From NCBI RefSeq assembly GCF_900112185.1, contig NZ_FOKP01000001.1, positions 310,001-374,000 of the forward strand: a stretch of DNA of 64,000 nt, read 5' to 3'. The notes below the pieces were generated by a model, which saw nothing but the letters and a program-made list of their open reading frames with translations, did not search any database and had not been told where the DNA came from. The position numbers and the translations under genes were made by a program. Positions 56,569 to 64,000 of this stretch are shown here, piece after piece. This stretch comes from Allobosea sp. CRIB-10 (GTDB lineage Bacteria > Pseudomonadota > Alphaproteobacteria > Rhizobiales > Beijerinckiaceae). Each line of letters opens with the position of its first letter. The stretch's first letter is position 1.

Positions 56569-57906
56569 ATGTCGTGGTACAGTAAGGTCGTCTGGTCCGA
56601 AGGCTTGTTCCTGCGGCCACATCACCTGCAGCAGAACGATCGCTATCTCGAGAATCTGCTGGAGAATCGCGTCCGGCACGTCACGCCTTATCCGTGGGGG
56701 TTCTCGGTGCTCGAGATCGACCGCGACCTGGCTCAGCAGAGCCGCATCGGGCTCAGGCGCGCCGTGGGCGTGATGCCGGATGGCACGCCCTTCGCCATGC
56801 CGGACAATTCGCCTTTGCCGCCCGCGATCGAGGTGCCGGAGAACGCCGCCGGACAGTATGCGTGGCTGTCGCTGCCGCTCGCCGCTTCCAACACCCGCGA
56901 GGTCGAAGACAGCCTGAACGGCTCGGCCAGCCGCTTCTACCCGGCGACGGAGATGATGATCGACTCGACCGCCTCGCTGCGGGTCGAGGAGGAGATCGAC
57001 ATCGCTCATCCACGCATGGGCCTGGAGCTGCGCAAGACCGGCAAGCCCGGCTATGTCGGCCTGGCGCTCGGGCGGATCCTGGAGGTGCGCGACCGCGCCA
57101 TCCTGTTCGACGAGAAATTCGCCCCGCCCGTGCTGCTCTGCTCGGCCCATCCGGTGGTCGACGGCTGGATGGACCGGGTCATCGGCTGGATCGACAACAA
57201 GCTCGAAGAGCTCGCGCGCTACGCCGCCGACCCGACCGCCGGCGGCGGCCTGCAGAGCGCCGACTATTTCATCCTGCAGATGCTCAATCGGCACATCCCG
57301 GTGCTGAAGCACATGCGCGGCTCGCGCTTCGTCCATCCCGAGCGCCTGTTCGTCACCCTGCTCGCCATCGCCGGCGAGCTCGCCACCTTCACCACGGCCG
57401 AGCGCCGCGCCCGCGACTACCCGGCCTATGATCATGACGACCTGGAGGGCTGCTTCACCCCGGTGGTGCGCGACATCCAGGACTTCCTCTCGGCCCAGCT
57501 CGGCCGCCGCGCCATCCGGCTCGAAATCGTCGAGCGGGCGCAGAACGCCTTCATGTCGACGATCCGCGACCGCGCTTTGATGCGCAATGCGACGCTGATC
57601 CTGGAAGTGGCGGCGCGCCGGCCTCTGACCGAAATCCAGTCGCAGTTCCCGCATCTGTTCAAGGTCGGCCCGAACACCAAGATGAACGAGATCGTCCATG
57701 CCCATCTGCCGGGCATCAATCTCGTCCATCTGCCGACTCCTCCGCCGCAGATCCGGGCGCTGACCGACCACGTCTATTTCTATCTCGACCGCACCTCGCC
57801 GCTCTGGCCGGAATTCAGCTCGGCGAGCTCGATCGGCATGCATTTCTCCGGTGACTGGCCCGATCTCGAAATGGAGCTCTGGGCCGTGCTCGAGGGCAGG
57901 CGATGA
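56569..57906 (+). CDS. tssK: Type VI secretion baseplate subunit TssK
   Basis: This 445-residue baseplate protein links the T6SS baseplate to the membrane complex TssLM. The start MSWYSKVVWSEGLFLRPHHL is the diagnostic TssK (ImpJ/VasE) opening, followed by QQNDRYLENLLENRV. The core has ALGRILEVRDRAILFDEKFA and PVVDGWMDRVIGWIDNKLEE. The C-terminal receptor-like part has NLVHLPTPPPQIRALTDHVY. Its last four bases (ATGA) overlap tssL. It is the first plus-strand T6SS gene; a candidate promoter lies upstream. Confidence 0.95.
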   Translation: MSWYSKVVWSEGLFLRPHHLQQNDRYLENLLENRVRHVTPYPWGFSVLEIDRDLAQQSRIGLRRAVGVMPDGTPFAMPDNSPLPPAIEVPENAAGQYAWLSLPLAASNTREVEDSLNGSASRFYPATEMMIDSTASLRVEEEIDIAHPRMGLELRKTGKPGYVGLALGRILEVRDRAILFDEKFAPPVLLCSAHPVVDGWMDRVIGWIDNKLEELARYAADPTAGGGLQSADYFILQMLNRHIPVLKHMRGSRFVHPERLFVTLLAIAGELATFTTAERRARDYPAYDHDDLEGCFTPVVRDIQDFLSAQLGRRAIRLEIVERAQNAFMSTIRDRALMRNATLILEVAARRPLTEIQSQFPHLFKVGPNTKMNEIVHAHLPGINLVHLPTPPPQIRALTDHVYFYLDRTSPLWPEFSSASSIGMHFSGDWPDLEMELWAVLEGRR

Positions 57907-59420
57907 GCAATGACGGCTCCGATCCGTTCGGCCGCTCGGACCGGACCTTCATCCGGCCGAACCCGGCGGGACGGCGCGTGCCGCCGCCTTCCCGCCCGGC
58001 TGAGGCGCCGGGCTACCCGCCGCAGGGGCAGCCCTACCCGCCCCCGAACGCACCCTATCCACCTCCGCCTGCCGGCTATCCGCCGCCGCCATCGCCCTAT
58101 GCGCCCTCCGGTGCGCCGCAATACCCGCAGGCAGCCCCTTCGCCCGGCGTGCCCGGCGGCGAGGAATGGATGTCGCAGCCGCAGCCGCGGCCAAGCGCAC
58201 CGCCGCCTCCGCGACAGGGCTATGTGCCGCAGGCCCTGCCCAAGCGCGAGCAGATGCTCACGCCGAACACCAATCCGCTGCTGAAGGCGGCCGGGCCGCT
58301 TCTGCTCCTGCTCGGGCGCCTGCGCGCCAACCTGTCCCGCGCGCCGGCGACACAGATGATCGGCCAGGTCGGCGAGACGATCGAGGCCTTCGATCATGAG
58401 GTCCGCGCAGCCGGCTTCACCGCCGAGCAGACGCGCACCGCCAAGTACATCATCTGCGCCTTCGCCGACGACATCGTTCAGAACATCCCGGGCGAGGACC
58501 GGCATGTCTGGACGCAGTACAGCATGCTCTCGCGCTTCTTCGGCGAGCGCATCGGCGGCGTGCGATTCTTCGAGGAGCTCGAGCGTGCCAAGCGCGATCC
58601 ATCGGTCAATTACGACCTGCTCGAACTGATGCATGTCTGCCTGGCGCTCGGCTTCGAGGGCGTGCACCGCACCTCGGCCGGCGGCGCCGCCAACCTGCAG
58701 ATGATCCAGCGCAACCTGTTCGAGACGCTGCGGCGCGTGAAGCAGCCCGATCCTGAGTTGTCGCCGCGCTGGCAGGGCCAGGCGCTGACGGCCCGGCTCG
58801 CCGGCTTCAAGATCCCGGTCTGGTCGGTCGCCGCCGTCGCCGCGGTCGCCGTGCTCGGCCTCTATTTCATCTTCCGCGCTTTGCTCGGCGGCAATGCCGA
58901 GGCCTCGGCCAGCGCGCTGCTCTCTGTCCATCCCAAGGGCGACATCGAGATCATCCGGAAGGTCGCGGCGAGGCCGCCGCCGCCTCTGCCGCCGCCGGCG
59001 CAGCCGCCAAAAGTCTGCGGCACGGTGCAGCCGCCAATCACCTGCGAGGTGACGCCGAACCTGATCATCGTGCGCCTGATGGGCATTACTCTGTTCGATC
59101 CCGGCCAGGCGGTCGTGCGCAATGAGTTCCGCCCGCTGATCGATCGCATCTCGACCGTGCTCAACGAGGAAGGCGGCGCGATCAAGGTCGTCGGCCACTC
59201 CGACTCCGATCCGATCCGATCCGCCCGTTTCCCCAACAATCTCGAATTGTCGAAGGCCCGCGCTGTAGCGGTCGGCGACCTCCTGAAGACCAGGCTGAAG
59301 CAGCCGAACCGTATCAGCACCGACGGCAAGGGGCAGGACGTGCCGATCGATACCAACGCGACCGCGGCCGGCAAGGCGAAGAACCGACGCGTCGAGATCC
59401 TGATCCAGCGCAACAGCTAG
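57903..59420 (+). CDS. tssL: TssL with proline-rich N-terminus and OmpA-like C-terminus
   Basis: The protein has 505 residues. Residues about 14-112 are a proline/tyrosine-rich low-complexity region (repeats such as YPPQGQPYPPP). The cytosolic DotU domain follows (about 115-300; ITEM: ICAFADDIVQN, RFFGERIGGVRFFEEL). One transmembrane helix spans about 304-326 (VWSVAAVAAVAVLGLYFIF). A second Pro-rich hinge (near 360) leads to an OmpA-like peptidoglycan-binding domain (about 385-500; VVGHSDSDPIRSARFPNNLE). This 'evolved' TssL would anchor the T6SS membrane complex to peptidoglycan without a separate TagL. Confidence 0.94.
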   Translation: MSNDGSDPFGRSDRTFIRPNPAGRRVPPPSRPAEAPGYPPQGQPYPPPNAPYPPPPAGYPPPPSPYAPSGAPQYPQAAPSPGVPGGEEWMSQPQPRPSAPPPPRQGYVPQALPKREQMLTPNTNPLLKAAGPLLLLLGRLRANLSRAPATQMIGQVGETIEAFDHEVRAAGFTAEQTRTAKYIICAFADDIVQNIPGEDRHVWTQYSMLSRFFGERIGGVRFFEELERAKRDPSVNYDLLELMHVCLALGFEGVHRTSAGGAANLQMIQRNLFETLRRVKQPDPELSPRWQGQALTARLAGFKIPVWSVAAVAAVAVLGLYFIFRALLGGNAEASASALLSVHPKGDIEIIRKVAARPPPPLPPPAQPPKVCGTVQPPITCEVTPNLIIVRLMGITLFDPGQAVVRNEFRPLIDRISTVLNEEGGAIKVVGHSDSDPIRSARFPNNLELSKARAVAVGDLLKTRLKQPNRISTDGKGQDVPIDTNATAAGKAKNRRVEILIQRNS

Positions 59421-59452
59421 GACCGGGTGGCGATGCAGGAGACGGGTAGACG

Positions 59453-62400
59453 ATGAATCTCGCGACGTGGCTCAGGATCGCAGCTATTTTCGTCGGCGCG
59501 CTGGCGCTGACGCTGCTGATCTGGTTCGGCGGCCCCTTCGTCGCCTTCGGCGAGGTGCGCCCGTTCGAATCGGTCTGGGTCAGGCTGCCGATCGCGATCG
59601 TGCTGATGCTGGGAGCGCTCGGCTGGATCGCCTGGATCGTGATCAAGCGGCGCCGGGCCGTCGCCGCGCTCTCCGAGGCAATGGCGAAGGAGGAAAGCCA
59701 GACCGGTGACGGCGCGGCGCTGTCGGCCGCCATGCGCGATGCCTTGGCGACGCTCCGGCGCACCCGCGGCAAGGATGGCGGCGATTATCTCTACGACCTG
59801 CCCTGGTACGTCATCATCGGCCCGCCCGGCGCCGGCAAGACCACGGCGCTGATCAATTCCGGGCTGAAATTCCCCCTTGCCCGCGGCGGCCAGACCCCGG
59901 CCGCGGTCGCCGGCGCCGGCGGCACCCGCTATTGCGACTGGTGGTTCGCCGAGGACGCGGTGCTGATCGACACTGCCGGCCGCTACACCACGCAGGACAC
60001 CGATACCCGGGCCGAGCGGACGAGCTGGCTCGCCTTCCTCGATTTGCTCAAGGCCAACCGCCCACGCCAGCCGATCAACGGCGTCATCGTCGCGATCAGC
60101 ATCGAGGACCTGCTGACCTCCTCGCAGGAGGAGATCATCGCCCATGGCGACGCGATCCGCGCCCGCCTGCTCGAGCTCAACGAGCGGCTCAAGGTCGATT
60201 TCCCGGTCTATGCCGTCTTCACCAAGGCCGACCTGATCGCCGGCTTCAATGAGTTCTTCGCCGCGCTCTCCGAGCCGCAGCGGCGCATGGTCTGGGGCCA
60301 CACCTTCCAGACCGTCGACAAGACCCGCAACATGATCGGCGACGTGCCGGCGGAATTCGACGCGCTGATCGAGCGGCTGAACGAGCGCCTCTCGGATCGC
60401 CTGCAGGACGAGCACAACCCGACCTCGCGCGCCAAGCTCTTCGGCCTGCCGAGCCAGATGGCGACGCTGAAGCCGGTCATAATCGACTTCCTCGGTCGCG
60501 TCTTCGAGCCGACGCGCTATCAGTCCAGCGCGACCTTGCGCGGCTTCTACTTCACCTCCGGTACCCAGGAAGGGACGCCGATCGACCAGCTGATCGGGGC
60601 ACTCTCGCGCAATTTCGGCAGCGACCACGCCGATTCCGGCTCCTATTCCGGCCGCGGCAAGAGCTTCTTCCTGACCGACCTGATCCAGAAGGTGATCATC
60701 GGCGAATCCGGCTGGGTCTCGACCGATCTGCGCGCCGCCCGCCGCTCGACCCTGCTGCGCATCGCCGGCTTCAGCGCGGTCGCGCTGGTCTCGCTGGCGC
60801 TTGGCGGCATGTGGTGGACGAGCTATGCCCGCAACAGCGACCTGATCAACCAGACCAATTACGGCCTCGCCGACTATCGCTCCAGCGCCGCCCCGGTGCT
60901 GCAGGAGACCACCCTCTCCGACCGCAATTTCAGCCGCGTCCTGCCGCTGCTGCACAAGCTGCGCCACATGCCGGCCGGCTATGCCGACAAGGACGAGCCG
61001 ACGCCGGTCGCCGCCACCTTCGGCCTCAGCCAGCGCGAGCGCCTGCAGTCGGCGACGCAGGAGAGCTACCATCAGGCGCTGGAACGGCTGCTGCGCTCGC
61101 GCATCATCTTCCGGCTGGAGGAGCAGCTCGAAGCCAACGTCAACAATCCCGGCTTCATCTACGAGGCGCTCAAGGTCTATCTGATGGTCGGCGGCCGCGC
61201 TCCGCTCGACCGCGACCTCGTCCTCGCCTGGATGCGGCAGGACTGGGCCGAGAACCTCTTTCCCGGCGCCGCCAACGCCAAGGGCCGCGAGGCGCTGGAG
61301 GAGCACCTCGTCGCCCTGCTCGATCTCGACGACGGCGCTGAGCCGGTGGTCAAGCTCAACCAGCCGCTGATCGAGAGCAGCCAGCGCACCCTGCGCCGGC
61401 TCAGCATCGCCGAGCGCGCCTACGAGCTGCTGCGCACGCAAGGGCGCAACGCCGCCCGCGACTGGGTCGCGGCAACCCGCGGCGGTTCGGATGCCCGCCT
61501 CGTCTTCGAGGGCGTCTCCGGCGAGGATCTCGATACGATCCGGGTGCCGTATTTCTACACCTATGACGGCTTCCAGAGCGCCTTCGTCGACCGCCTCGGC
61601 GATATCGGCGAGCGCATCGAGAAGGAGCGCTGGGTCCTCGGCGACAATGCCGACCAGGCGGCGATCACCTCGCAATATGCCAGCCTGTTCCAGGACCTGC
61701 TGAAGCTCTACGCGCGCGACTTCACCGCCTCCTGGCAGAAGGCGCTGCGCCGGCTGAAGCTGCGGCCGCTCAATGCCGACAAGCCGAAATACATAGCGCT
61801 GTCGGCCATCGCGGCGCCGACCTCGCCCTTCAAGCAGCTGCTCGAATCGATCCGCGACGAAACGCAATTGACCAAGGAGCGGGCGGCGCCGAAACGGCCA
61901 GCCGGTGCGCAGGCTGCCGAGAAGATGGCCGGCCAGGTCGCTGACCACGCCGCCAAGACCCTTGAGCAGCGCGCCAATTATTCGCTCAGCCGCCTCGGCA
62001 CCAGCCTGCCGCTCAGCGCGCCCGGCGTCGACCGCGTGCTCTCCGGCGGTGGCGGCGGCGAGGCCCTCGGCGCCAACATCGAAGCGCAGTTCAAGGCCTT
62101 CCACGTCCTGGTCGAGGGCGATGGCGGCAAGCGGCCGGTCGATCAGGCGCTGCAGATCTTCGCCGAGATCAACCAGAACCTCGCAATGGCCGCCACCACG
62201 CCGGCCCAGGCCGCCGCCGCCAATGCGGCGCTGGTGCCGCTGATCGCCTCGCTGCGCGGCAATTCCTCGCGCTATCCGGCGCCGTTCGACGCGATGATCG
62301 TCGCGGCCGTCAACGATTTCGAGGGCGATGCCACCGGCGCCACCGTCTCGCTGCTGCGCCAGGCGCTGGCCAGCGAGGTCACCGGCCGCTGTTCCAGCCT

Positions 62401-63121
62401 GCTGGCCAATCGCTATCCCTTCGCCAAGGGCAGCACGAGCGAGATCGGCCTCGCCGACTTCGCCCAGCTCTTCGCGCCGGGCACCGGTGCGATGGACAAG
62501 TTCATGAAGGAGCGGCTCGACCCCTATATCGACAAGTCCGGCCAGAACTGGAGCTGGCGCCAGGACAGCCGCGTCGCCCGCGCGCTCTCGCCGACGACCT
62601 TGCGTGAATTCCAGCGCGCGAGCGACATCCGCGAGGCCTTCTTCCCGACCGGCGGCAACCTGCCCAACTTCCAGATGGTGGTGGTGCCGACCACCCTCTC
62701 CTCCGACGCCTCCGGCGCCAAGCTCGAGATCAACGGCTTCACCGTGGCGAGCCAGCAGGGCGTCAACACCCCTACGCCGGTGATGTGGCCGGGCGGCGGC
62801 CTCGCCAAGACCTCGATCACGCTGACGATCGGAGGCGGCGCCGCCGCCAACAACAATGCCGGCGGCATCTTCGGCGGCGGCTTCTTCTCCAACAGCCCGA
62901 CGCCGGCAGCGCCAACCGAGGTGAAGATGTTCGACCGCACCGGCGTCTGGTCCTTCTTCCGCCTGCTCGATGCCGGCTCGGTGCTGCGCCAGGGCGACAA
63001 TGTCGTCTTCACCCTCGCCGCCGGCGGCCGCCAGATCGGCTACCAGTTCGGCGTCGGCTCGCTGAAGAACCCGCTGGTGCTGCCGGCGCTGCGCGAAATC
63101 CGTTGTCCGGCGGGGATTTAG
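59453..63121 (+). CDS. tssM: Type VI secretion membrane subunit TssM (IcmF)
   Basis: This 1222-residue inner-membrane protein has two N-terminal helices (about 7-29 and 46-65). A cytosolic GTPase-like domain has Walker A GPPGAGKTTALINSG near residue 122 and the segment AEDAVLIDTAGRYTTQD. A third helix (about 433-455) leads to a large periplasmic part ending in the ImcF-related and C-terminal TssJ-binding regions (FTVASQQGVNTPTPVMWPGG). An intact Walker A suggests nucleotide binding, which not all TssM proteins keep. It forms the trans-envelope channel with TssL. No tssJ is visible in the window. Confidence 0.95.
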   Translation: MNLATWLRIAAIFVGALALTLLIWFGGPFVAFGEVRPFESVWVRLPIAIVLMLGALGWIAWIVIKRRRAVAALSEAMAKEESQTGDGAALSAAMRDALATLRRTRGKDGGDYLYDLPWYVIIGPPGAGKTTALINSGLKFPLARGGQTPAAVAGAGGTRYCDWWFAEDAVLIDTAGRYTTQDTDTRAERTSWLAFLDLLKANRPRQPINGVIVAISIEDLLTSSQEEIIAHGDAIRARLLELNERLKVDFPVYAVFTKADLIAGFNEFFAALSEPQRRMVWGHTFQTVDKTRNMIGDVPAEFDALIERLNERLSDRLQDEHNPTSRAKLFGLPSQMATLKPVIIDFLGRVFEPTRYQSSATLRGFYFTSGTQEGTPIDQLIGALSRNFGSDHADSGSYSGRGKSFFLTDLIQKVIIGESGWVSTDLRAARRSTLLRIAGFSAVALVSLALGGMWWTSYARNSDLINQTNYGLADYRSSAAPVLQETTLSDRNFSRVLPLLHKLRHMPAGYADKDEPTPVAATFGLSQRERLQSATQESYHQALERLLRSRIIFRLEEQLEANVNNPGFIYEALKVYLMVGGRAPLDRDLVLAWMRQDWAENLFPGAANAKGREALEEHLVALLDLDDGAEPVVKLNQPLIESSQRTLRRLSIAERAYELLRTQGRNAARDWVAATRGGSDARLVFEGVSGEDLDTIRVPYFYTYDGFQSAFVDRLGDIGERIEKERWVLGDNADQAAITSQYASLFQDLLKLYARDFTASWQKALRRLKLRPLNADKPKYIALSAIAAPTSPFKQLLESIRDETQLTKERAAPKRPAGAQAAEKMAGQVADHAAKTLEQRANYSLSRLGTSLPLSAPGVDRVLSGGGGGEALGANIEAQFKAFHVLVEGDGGKRPVDQALQIFAEINQNLAMAATTPAQAAAANAALVPLIASLRGNSSRYPAPFDAMIVAAVNDFEGDATGATVSLLRQALASEVTGRCSSLLANRYPFAKGSTSEIGLADFAQLFAPGTGAMDKFMKERLDPYIDKSGQNWSWRQDSRVARALSPTTLREFQRASDIREAFFPTGGNLPNFQMVVVPTTLSSDASGAKLEINGFTVASQQGVNTPTPVMWPGGGLAKTSITLTIGGGAAANNNAGGIFGGGFFSNSPTPAAPTEVKMFDRTGVWSFFRLLDAGSVLRQGDNVVFTLAAGGRQIGYQFGVGSLKNPLVLPALREIRCPAGI

Positions 63122-63122
63122 C

Positions 63123-63827
63123 ATGAGCTGTGGATTGTTCGGGAAGCTTCCGGGCAAGCGGGACTTCATCGCGCTGAACGCGCCGACGCCCTTCCTCTCG
63201 GCCTATGAGCCCTGGCTCCAGGGCGGGCTCACCGCCAGCCGGGTCGAGCTCGGCGGCGGCTGGCAGAATGCTTTCCTCAATGCGCCGATCTGGCGCTTCT
63301 GGTTCGGCAGCGCCTTCTGCGGCACGACCGTGGCCGGCGCCTTCATGCCCTCGGTCGACGGTATCGGCCGCTACTTCCCGCTGACTGTCTTCGCTCTCGC
63401 CGGCCCAGGCGCCGCGATCCCGCCGCCCGAGCTCGATCCGCAGGACACCTGGTTCACGCAGGCCGAGGACTTCCTGCTGCGCGCGCTCGAACCCGAGGCC
63501 AGCTACGAGGCCGTGGCGCATGCGCTGGGGGGACTCGCAATGCCCTATGACGACCTCAAGGCCGCCCCGCCTGCCGACATGGTGCGCCTCTCCGACGGCA
63601 CCATCGTCACGGCGCTCGATTCCGCCAGCTTCCCTGCCCGGCTCTCGGCGCTGCGGATCGAGGATCACACCCGGTCCTATGCCCATGCCAGCTATCTCTG
63701 GACCATCGGCGGCGACGATTTCGAGCCGCTCGCTCTCGTCGGCCAGGGCCTGCCCAGCCCCTATCTCTTCACCGGCCTCCTGACGGGCCGCTTCGACGCC
63801 TTCCTCGGCGCAGGATCGGCCGCATGA
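63123..63827 (+). CDS. tagF: T6SS-associated protein TagF (ImpM-like)
   Basis: This 234-residue cytosolic protein starts SCGLFGKLPGKRDFIALNAP, the TagF/ImpM opening (GKLP...DF). The patterns WQNAFLNAPIWRFWFGSAF and GVFMPSVDGIGRYFPLTV-like (here AFMPSVDGIGRYFPLTVFA) are also present. TagF represses T6SS assembly post-translationally in Pseudomonas and Agrobacterium. It starts 1 bp after the tssM stop and overlaps the phosphatase gene by 4 bp, a typical regulatory tail of the operon. Confidence 0.93.
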   Translation: MSCGLFGKLPGKRDFIALNAPTPFLSAYEPWLQGGLTASRVELGGGWQNAFLNAPIWRFWFGSAFCGTTVAGAFMPSVDGIGRYFPLTVFALAGPGAAIPPPELDPQDTWFTQAEDFLLRALEPEASYEAVAHALGGLAMPYDDLKAAPPADMVRLSDGTIVTALDSASFPARLSALRIEDHTRSYAHASYLWTIGGDDFEPLALVGQGLPSPYLFTGLLTGRFDAFLGAGSAA

Positions 63828-64000
63828 ACGAGCACCGCACCGGCTCTTCCTTCGAGACGGGTGCGGTCAGCCATGCCGGGCGCGTGCGCAGCCACAACGA
63901 GGACAATCTGGTGGTGCGGCCCGAATTCGGGCTCTGGGCCGTCGCCGACGGCATGGGCGGCCATCAGAACGGCGCCATGGCGAGCGCGATCGTGGCCGCG
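63824..64000 (+). CDS. pppA: PP2C-type protein phosphatase PppA, 5' part only
   Basis: Only the first 59 residues are visible before the window ends. They contain the PP2C metal-binding motifs VRSHNEDNLVVRPEFGLWAV and ADGMGGHQNGAMAS. With TagF and a Thr kinase (PpkA/TagE, expected further right), PppA controls T6SS firing by removing phosphate from Fha or a similar target. The ATG overlaps the tagF stop (ATGA). The C-terminal part cannot be assessed. Confidence 0.9.
   Translation, partial: MNEHRTGSSFETGAVSHAGRVRSHNEDNLVVRPEFGLWAVADGMGGHQNGAMASAIVAA

Noticed and set aside
59417..63169. A 1250-codon open frame on the minus strand over tssM
   Set aside because: It is an antisense shadow of GC-rich DNA. 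The composition is unnatural (His/Asp/Arg/Gly-rich, almost no family-like motif), while the plus strand encodes a clear TssM with Walker A and membrane segments.

Overview
The window is a very GC-rich chromosomal segment from an alphaproteobacterium, most likely of the Rhizobiales (Hyphomicrobiales). The gene order ppiD-trpE ... trpGDC-moaC-moeA-lexA-comEC-gltX-gltA and lpxB-lpxI-lpxA-fabZ-lpxD-bamA-rseP-dxr-cdsA-uppS-frr-pyrH-tsf-rpsB is typical of that order. LpxI replaces LpxH, and the SOS operator is of the alphaproteobacterial GAAC-N7-GAAC / GTTC-N7-GTTC type. A Bosea-like genus is a guess; no rRNA or tRNA gene is present to test it.

Layout. 1-1085: start of a DUF1190 gene with its DUF350 partner, and a GFA-family zinc protein. 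1095-4137 (minus): pyrG, secG, tpiA. 4287-7722 (plus): a PpiD-type periplasmic folding protein and trpE. 7944-18565: about 11 kb of accessory genes separates trpE from trpG. They comprise a TrpXYZ-like ABC importer, a LysR/MFS/aldo-keto reductase divergon, an ECF42-type sigma factor with its DGPF/YciI partner, and DUF899, SRPBCC and DUF1579 proteins. Palindromic repeats punctuate this block. 18699-23693: trpG-trpD-trpC-moaC-moeA, then lexA with a LexA-box promoter. 23687-30226: comEC, gltX, gltA and a Bug-type binding protein. 30234-46025 (minus): the lipid A / outer-membrane assembly / isoprenoid / translation supercluster, interrupted by one plus-strand glyoxalase-fold gene flanked by two repeats. 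46186-54024: small enzymes, a GGDEF protein, nicotinamidase, an FkbM methyltransferase and the replicative polymerase dnaE. 54210-64000: a tiny SOS-type gene, an EamA exporter, a PAAR-like gene with an unknown partner, and the type VI secretion genes tssK-tssL-tssM-tagF-pppA (the last cut by the window end).

Main discovery candidate: a 36-codon membrane-peptide gene at 54210-54320 (minus). It has its own ribosome-binding site and a near-consensus sigma-70 promoter. A perfect GTTC-N7-GTTC LexA box abuts the -10, and a one-mismatch box fills the spacer. The lexA promoter at 22883-22926 has the same two-box layout. A LexA-repressed single-span peptide recalls the SOS-induced division inhibitor SidA of Caulobacter, so this may be a previously unannotated SOS checkpoint peptide. 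The second candidate is a 55-aa PAAR-like protein directly followed by an unrecognised 259-aa protein, divergent from tssK: a possible T6SS tip/effector pair.

All calls come from reading the sequence and recalling family features. No database search was run.
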